NCBI GenBank assembly: GCA_043821725.1
Contig: JBDRCM010000039.1
Coordinates: 1-35,240, forward strand
Source: CAYHSR01 sp043821725
GTDB lineage: Bacteria; Patescibacteriota; Patescibacteriia; Magasanikbacterales; GWA2-37-8
DNA: 35,240 bases
Direction of reading: 5' to 3'
The notes beneath the pieces are model-generated. The model searched no databases, had not been told where the DNA came from, and saw only the letters and a list, made by a program, of their open reading frames with translations. How positions within the stretch are numbered: position 1 is the stretch's first letter; each line of letters opens with the position of its first letter. The translations under genes were made by a program, and so were the position numbers. Positions 31,294 to 35,240 of this stretch are shown piece by piece.

Positions 31294-31306
31294 GCTTATT
31301 TGGCAA
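31277..31306 (-). terminator. Hairpin overlapping the dTMP operon promoter
   Basis: TTGCCAA and TTGGCAA (31287-31293, 31300-31306) pair with a 6-base loop, followed on the minus strand by AAC and seven Ts. It would act as a second terminator for the upstream pyruvate-kinase-like unit. Confidence 0.55.
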
Positions 31307-31340
31307 CAGACCCATTAAAGGCGAGATTTTAAACAAAATC

Positions 31341-31373
31341 AAAAAAAAACACAGATAAATGCGCCTGTGTTTT
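31341..31373 (-). terminator. Intrinsic terminator after the pyruvate-kinase-like gene
   Basis: AAAACACAG (31346-31354) with CTGTGTTTT (31365-31373), 10-base loop; a long T run follows on the minus strand. Confidence 0.8.
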
Positions 31374-31395
31374 AAAACAAAAATTTTTATTGGTT

Positions 31396-32430
31396 TTAAG
31401 GCGTTTTATTGGCTTGTCTTTTATATTTTTCCGTTTCTTCAATTATTTTTTTAGCCACTGAAATGGTATAAGCAGGTCTGGTATTGTATCCGGTTTCCTT
31501 GCAGAAAATAAGACCGCGTACTCCATCCATAACCATATTGGTTATGCCTAAAATTTCCGCGCGCGAGGGCATGAAATTATTAATTGTGCTTTCCAGAATT
31601 TGAGTTGAAATGAAAAGCGGTTTTCCGGCTTTAACGCACTGTTCTGTAATTTCCTTCTGCAGGGTGCCTAATTTTTGATATGGTATGTTAACTCCAAATT
31701 CTCCTCTGTCAATCATTATTATGTCATAAAAACTATCGCTTAATATTTGGTCAAGATCATTTATTGCGTTTTGGTTTTCAATTTTTATAATTATTTTCGG
31801 CCTTCCTCTTTCTTTTTGTGAATAGAATATTTTTTTAACTGTTTCATTGTCAGAAGCGCTGATATATGAAAATGCAATGAAATCCGGATCAATAATTGCA
31901 ATTTTTTCCGATATTTTGGTGTAATTATCAATCAGTTCTTCTATTCTTTCATCATTATTATTTATATTGAATGTTCTCATATATTCAACCACCCCATTGT
32001 TCATAACTTTCACTTTAATTGTATCGGAATTTATTATATCCACAACTTGCAAAGCTATTTCGCCGTCTCCTAATGTTATTGTTTGATTAAGATATACTTT
32101 TTCGCCGATTTTGCCGGTGTTGACCGGGATGAATTCATTGCAGTCAGGGCTGTAAGTTGCGGATTGGCATGTGAAAATTTCATTTTCTCTTACGGCAAAT
32201 GTTTTAATTGAAAAATCACCCAATCGTATTTTATTGATAGGCAAATCAATCATTATTTTGGTGCTGGCATTCAAGCTCGCTATTATGTCTTTTGATGTTT
32301 TTGCAAAATCAATGTTTTCTTCAATGCTTCGGCGAGAAAAATTAAACCGTATTGCGTCAGCTCCGGCTAAAACAAGTTTTCTTGTTTTGTCTCCAGTATT
32401 GTGATAGCCCACAGTGGCTATTAAAAACAT
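31396..32430 (-). CDS. Pyruvate-kinase-like protein lacking the C-terminal domain
   Basis: A 344-residue protein. Landmarks in order: a strand with AIRFNFSRR (phosphate-contact Arg), a B-domain of beta strands (about 70-165, with LGDGEIAL), IIIKIENQNAI (catalytic Lys and metal Glu), IIMIDRGEFGVNIPYQKL, FISTQILESTINNFMPSRAE and DGVRGLIFCKETG. The usual ARGDLG Asp is Glu here. It ends about 130 residues short of ordinary pyruvate kinases, with no C-domain and so no usual effector site. It may be a reduced pyruvate kinase or a paralogue with another phosphoenol substrate. It is 5 bases after deoB. Confidence 0.8.
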   Translation of the reverse strand: MFLIATVGYHNTGDKTRKLVLAGADAIRFNFSRRSIEENIDFAKTSKDIIASLNASTKIMIDLPINKIRLGDFSIKTFAVRENEIFTCQSATYSPDCNEFIPVNTGKIGEKVYLNQTITLGDGEIALQVVDIINSDTIKVKVMNNGVVEYMRTFNINNNDERIEELIDNYTKISEKIAIIDPDFIAFSYISASDNETVKKIFYSQKERGRPKIIIKIENQNAINDLDQILSDSFYDIIMIDRGEFGVNIPYQKLGTLQKEITEQCVKAGKPLFISTQILESTINNFMPSRAEILGITNMVMDGVRGLIFCKETGYNTRPAYTISVAKKIIEETEKYKRQANKTP

Positions 32431-32435
32431 AATGT

Positions 32436-33605
32436 TTAGTTAAAAATTTCTTTGATTGCCAATCCATTTGTTATTTCAGGAAGATTGTAATTATTGCAGA
32501 CGGTCTGTCCTATGTCTGCCAAAGTTTGGCGCGTTCCAAGCCAAATTTTATCATTGTTTTTTTTGAAATAGAACATAAGAGGCACGTGCTCCCTTGTATG
32601 TCCGCGCATATCAATCATTGGATTGCACCCATGGTCTGCTGTAAGCAAAAGCAAGTCAGTTGATTCCATTTTATCAATGATTTTTGCAATAAAAGAATCA
32701 AAATCTTTCAGTTTTTCGCCAAATGCTTTAACATCTTTTTTATGGCCCATTGTATCAAAGTCCTGAAAGCACAGTAGTGTTACTGATTGATCTTTTTCAT
32801 CTTCAATTATTTTTTTTGCGATTAAGGACAATTCATTGTTATTGAAATTGCCGTTTATTATTTGCGCCTCTTCAGGATTTCCAAGTATATTCGCTATGTG
32901 CTCCGTATTAATTAGGTTAATATTATTTGACCATAAATTTCCAAAAGCCGAAGAAGAAAAAGAATTTTCAACTATAATATAGTCATGGCGGTCTTGTGAT
33001 CTGGTAAAATTGCCAGCAGTACCGATAAATGGGCGAGTAATGACTCTTACCACATTTTTATCTTTTAGCAGGTCGGACAATTTTTTACCCATTATATTCA
33101 ATTTGGCTGGATGAATTACACCTTCATGGGCCGCCAAAAGCACAATGCCGTCTTGAGCGAAATATAACAGAGGAGATTTTGTTTTCTTATGCAGTTCAAA
33201 ATATTTATCCATTGCCTTAAAGCCGGCAATATACTCGTTGCAAATTATTGGACGGCCGATTTTTGCTTCTATTTCAGTTAGAAATTCCGGCTCAAAACCT
33301 TTTTTTTCGCTCCTAAAACGCTTTTCAAAAGGAACTCCTACCATTTCCCATACGCTTGAATAAGTATCATTGCCTGCAGTAGCTGTGCGACACATGCCGG
33401 CGCAATAGGGATTGGGCGCTTCAATGTTAAATAAGATTTTTTTTAAGCCCAGTTTTTCCAATGTTGGCAGTTTTAAATCAGCGCAATTTTCATAAACGCT
33501 TTTTAAAGTGTTGCTTTCTTGCTCATGGTATTTTGAGTAATCCTCTTGCACTCCGCAACCACTGCCGTCCATTATATAAATTATAATTCGTTTGAATTTA
33601 TTCAT
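32436..33605 (-). CDS. deoB: Phosphopentomutase
   Basis: A 389-residue alkaline-phosphatase-superfamily mutase that moves phosphate between C1 and C5 of (deoxy)ribose. Two-metal residues are visible: D14 in YIMDGSGCG, the catalytic Thr in AGNDTYSSVWE, DFDTMGHKKD, TADHGCNP and HTREHVPL. The family's DTTTGHWE is changed to DTYSSVWE, so the Gly-His after the Thr is lost. It links nucleoside phosphorolysis to the ribose-5-phosphate handled by rpiB/rpe elsewhere in the window. It lies downstream of rplA, separated by a hairpin. Confidence 0.88.
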   Translation of the reverse strand: MNKFKRIIIYIMDGSGCGVQEDYSKYHEQESNTLKSVYENCADLKLPTLEKLGLKKILFNIEAPNPYCAGMCRTATAGNDTYSSVWEMVGVPFEKRFRSEKKGFEPEFLTEIEAKIGRPIICNEYIAGFKAMDKYFELHKKTKSPLLYFAQDGIVLLAAHEGVIHPAKLNIMGKKLSDLLKDKNVVRVITRPFIGTAGNFTRSQDRHDYIIVENSFSSSAFGNLWSNNINLINTEHIANILGNPEEAQIINGNFNNNELSLIAKKIIEDEKDQSVTLLCFQDFDTMGHKKDVKAFGEKLKDFDSFIAKIIDKMESTDLLLLTADHGCNPMIDMRGHTREHVPLMFYFKKNNDKIWLGTRQTLADIGQTVCNNYNLPEITNGLAIKEIFN

Positions 33606-33610
33606 TTGTT

Positions 33611-33640
33611 TTAAATTAAAGCACCTCCTAAAGGAGGCGC
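33611..33640 (-). terminator. Hairpin between rplA and deoB
   Basis: On the minus strand GCGCCTCC-TTTA-GGAGGTGC forms 8 bp with one G-U pair, then TTTAATTT. The T run is imperfect, so it may only partly terminate. Confidence 0.6.
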
Positions 33641-33647
33641 TTGCGTG

Positions 33648-34325
33648 TTAGTTTGTTGTAATTTTAATTGATGGTCCCATTGACGTGCACATTGACATGC
33701 TCTTGATAAATGTTCCTTTTGATCCGTTTGGCTTGGCCTTTTTTAAAGCGGAATAAAAGCTTTCAAAATTTTCCATCAGCTGTTGCTCTGTAAAACTTAC
33801 TTTGCCGATTGTCTGATGAACATTTGAATTGTCATCATTTTTAAAATTAATTTTACCTTTTTTAAGATCTTCAATCATTTGCTTTACATTTGGCCCAACT
33901 GTTTGGCTTTTTGCATTAGGCATAAGGCCACGCGGTCCGAGCACTTTTGCAACCTGTGCCATTTTTGGCATCATATCCGGAGTGGTTACAGCAATATCAA
34001 ATTCAATTTTACCTGTTTCCTTAATCTTTTTTATATCCTCTTCATCATAAACAAAATCAGCTCCGGCGTCTTTGGCTTCCTTGGCTTTGTCAGGCATTAC
34101 AAATGCTGCAACTTTAATTATTTTTCCGGGTCCATGAGGCAAAATCGCATTGGACCGAATTTGTTGGTCTGTTTTCTTTGGGTTTATTCCCAAACGAACA
34201 TGCACTTCCAAACTGGCGTCAAATTTGACGTTTGATGTTTCCTTAGCCAGCTTAATGGCTTCTTCAACTGAGTATACCTTATTTGCGTCTATTTTTGCAA
34301 TAAGAGCTTTCATTCTTTTTGACAT
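33648..34325 (-). CDS. rplA: Ribosomal protein L1
   Basis: A 225-residue 50S stalk-base protein. SKRMKALIAKIDANKVYSVEEAIKLAKE, EVHVRLGINPKKTDQQIR, LPHGPGK, the PKMAQVAKVLGPRGLMPNAK signature, and IGKVSF near the end are all present. L1 is usually encoded beside rplK, with rplJ-rplL after; here neither is adjacent. Downstream is deoB. A hairpin in its 105-base leader (34376-34414) may be an autoregulatory L1 site. Confidence 0.97.
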   Translation of the reverse strand: MSKRMKALIAKIDANKVYSVEEAIKLAKETSNVKFDASLEVHVRLGINPKKTDQQIRSNAILPHGPGKIIKVAAFVMPDKAKEAKDAGADFVYDEEDIKKIKETGKIEFDIAVTTPDMMPKMAQVAKVLGPRGLMPNAKSQTVGPNVKQMIEDLKKGKINFKNDDNSNVHQTIGKVSFTEQQLMENFESFYSALKKAKPNGSKGTFIKSMSMCTSMGPSIKITTN

Positions 34326-34375
34326 AACATAAATAACAAATTTTTTGGAATTATTCCTTAATTTGTCTTAAATTT

Positions 34376-34414
34376 AGTGGTTCAAACTTCTGAAATGTTG
34401 TTCAGAATCCCACT
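34376..34414 (-). promoter_or_regulatory. Hairpin in the rplA leader, possible L1 binding site
   Basis: AGTGG/CCACT (34410-34414 with 34376-34380) and TTCTGAA/TTCAGAA (34401-34407 with 34388-34394) form two helices separated by an asymmetric internal loop of 2 and 7 bases. Two helices with an asymmetric loop is the general form of L1 sites on mRNA. No T run follows. Confidence 0.4.
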
Positions 34415-34437
34415 TATATTAATATATTTATATTTGT

Positions 34438-34466
34438 TTTATACCTTTTTTATGATTTTTTGTCAA
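34438..34466 (-). promoter_or_regulatory. Promoter of rplA
   Basis: TTGACA (34461-34466), 17-base spacer, TATAAA (34438-34443), minus strand. It overlaps the 3' end of the zinc-ribbon gene. The leader to the rplA ATG is about 105 bases. Confidence 0.65.
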
Positions 34467-34755
34467 TATTCGGAAGTTCTTTTAAGCTTGACCTTTTTTG
34501 GTTAAAAGGCCGTCCTTTTCCGCAACCCTCCACAGGACACATTGACCATTTCCATGCTGTTTTTTTGTTGCATCCGGCGCATATCCATCCATCTTGTTCG
34601 CTTTCATTGCCTTCTCGGCCTATTTCTTCGTCCGGATCTGTTTTCTCGTTTCCATGGCCTGCTTGTTCGCCATCAGTAAATTTCTCTATTCCTTGTTCAT
34701 AAGTTTCTGTTGTCGTATATTGCCCGCGCGTTCCTTTGTTTTCCGAGTTTGTCAT
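34450..34755 (-). CDS. Small zinc-ribbon protein with acidic N-terminus
   Basis: A 101-residue protein. Residues 1-55 are polar, rich in Glu/Gly/Thr and likely disordered. Residues 57-84 form a Cys4 zinc ribbon, C59-x2-C62 and C73-x4-C78 (WICAGCNKK, CPVEGCGK). The tail is basic. The family is not recognised; a nucleic-acid or protein-binding role is plausible. It starts 7 bases after the 3-TM gene ends, suggesting a two-gene unit ending where the rplA promoter begins. Confidence 0.7.
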   Translation of the reverse strand: MTNSENKGTRGQYTTTETYEQGIEKFTDGEQAGHGNEKTDPDEEIGREGNESEQDGWICAGCNKKTAWKWSMCPVEGCGKGRPFNQKRSSLKELPNIDKKS

Positions 34756-34762
34756 ATGATTT

Positions 34763-35077
34763 TCATTTTATGGTTGTTAAAATTAAAAGGACAATCAAAG
34801 TGATTGCCATCATTAGACCCACGTTATGGGCCAGCCATTTTATTGAATTCTTTTTTTCATTGTTAAGATACAGATAGATCGGTCCACCAAGCAGGAGGAT
34901 GCCTACTATTAGGGCGGATAAAACAAACAAAAGCAAGAATCCCATTATGCCGAGAATATGAGGCATATTGCCGAACATTTTGTCCCCATTTATTATTATG
35001 CATCCGACACCTGCAATATACAGCAAAGTTGCCATTGAGCTTATAAAGCTTAGTGCAAATATTTTGTTTTTAGGCAT
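34763..35077 (-). CDS. Small three-helix membrane protein
   Basis: A 104-residue protein with three hydrophobic helices at about 7-29, 38-70 (long, possibly two) and 84-101, and a short charged loop (YLNNEKKNSIKW). No family is recognised. It is followed by the zinc-ribbon gene and preceded by repeat-derived sequence. Confidence 0.65.
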   Translation of the reverse strand: MPKNKIFALSFISSMATLLYIAGVGCIIINGDKMFGNMPHILGIMGFLLLFVLSALIVGILLLGGPIYLYLNNEKKNSIKWLAHNVGLMMAITLIVLLILTTIK

Positions 35078-35103
35078 AGTATTAAAAATTTAGTTATAAG
35101 GGT

Positions 35104-35135
35104 CTGTCGCCAAATGCGCTTTCGCAACGAACTTG
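35104..35135 (-). repeat. Second intergenic repeat, copy 2
   Basis: On the minus strand CAAGTTCGTTGCGAAAGC followed by GCATTTGGCGACAG, matching 15111-15144 with a few changes and a one-base gap. Confidence 0.55.
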
Positions 35136-35168
35136 ATAAATTATGAGACAAAATCGTTGATAATTCCA

Positions 35169-35230
35169 TAGTTATCTTCGCTCGCTCGGAAAAGAAAAAT
35201 TATCATTTTTCTTTTCTCTCGCTTCGCTTG
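35169..35230 (-). repeat. Intergenic hairpin repeat, copy 2
   Basis: On the minus strand CAAGCGAAGCGAGAGAAA, a perfect 12-bp stem (35189-35200 with 35205-35216) and TTTCCGAGCGAGC then TAACTA. It matches copy 1 at 5130-5186, with a longer stem and a swapped base pair. Confidence 0.75.
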
Positions 35231-35240
35231 ATAAAAAATT

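Noticed and set aside
1..35240. CRISPR array, rRNA genes, prophage structural genes
   Set aside because: No regularly spaced repeats, no rRNA-like conserved blocks and no capsid, tail or terminase proteins were found on either strand.

Overview
The window is A+T-rich, gene-dense bacterial DNA that reads best as a genome fragment from the Candidate Phyla Radiation (Patescibacteria). This is inferred from the gene types: compact operons, many small 2-3 TM proteins, a TrmB-type regulator, an eukaryote-like OPRT/ODC pair, a PurD-like ATP-grasp protein with no other purine gene nearby, a short pyruvate-kinase-like protein, and start codons that mostly lack a Shine-Dalgarno sequence. TGA ends several genes cleanly (integrase, ruvA, DJ-1), so UGA-to-Gly recoding (Gracilibacteria/SR1) does not apply. 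I see no tRNA, rRNA or CRISPR array.

Left end (1-3204), accessory. A small hypothetical gene sits between two inverted copies of a roughly 57-bp sequence. Next come a tyrosine recombinase and a type II toxin-antitoxin locus. The RHH antitoxin has a near-perfect palindromic operator on its promoter; the RelE/ParE-like toxin frame is interrupted by one in-frame TAG. A divergent membrane protein follows.

3205-16800, mixed. A TrmB-like regulator overlaps a SpoU-type RNA methylase gene, followed by a coiled-coil protein and a DJ-1/PfpI protein. A minus-strand operon rpiB-rpe-trxB-like-3TM-PfkB kinase covers pentose phosphates and redox. An insulated G+C-richer unit with an in-frame stop lies before ileS. 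After ileS come a short promoter-to-terminator unit, a PurD-like gene, a NIF3-family gene apparently frameshifted at an A8 tract, and ruvA.

16800-25250, nucleotide metabolism. A candidate small RNA gene lies antisense upstream of an mtnP-apt fusion. A convergent minus-strand pyrimidine operon runs pyrB-pyrI-pyrC-(OTC-like)-pyrD-pyrK-pyrE-pyrF. It covers carbamoyl phosphate to UMP, without carAB. Its leader has a promoter and a terminator-like hairpin.

25279-35240. A second minus-strand operon, dCMP deaminase-P-loop kinase-dut-thyA-folA-tmk-membrane protein-gatB, makes dTMP/dTDP from dCMP and dUTP. Upstream lie rplA (with a hairpin leader that may bind L1), deoB and the pyruvate-kinase-like gene, then a zinc-ribbon protein and a 3-TM protein. 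The right edge carries second copies of two intergenic repeats found elsewhere in the window. Gene functions rest on motifs I can read; the lineage and regulatory ideas are inference.
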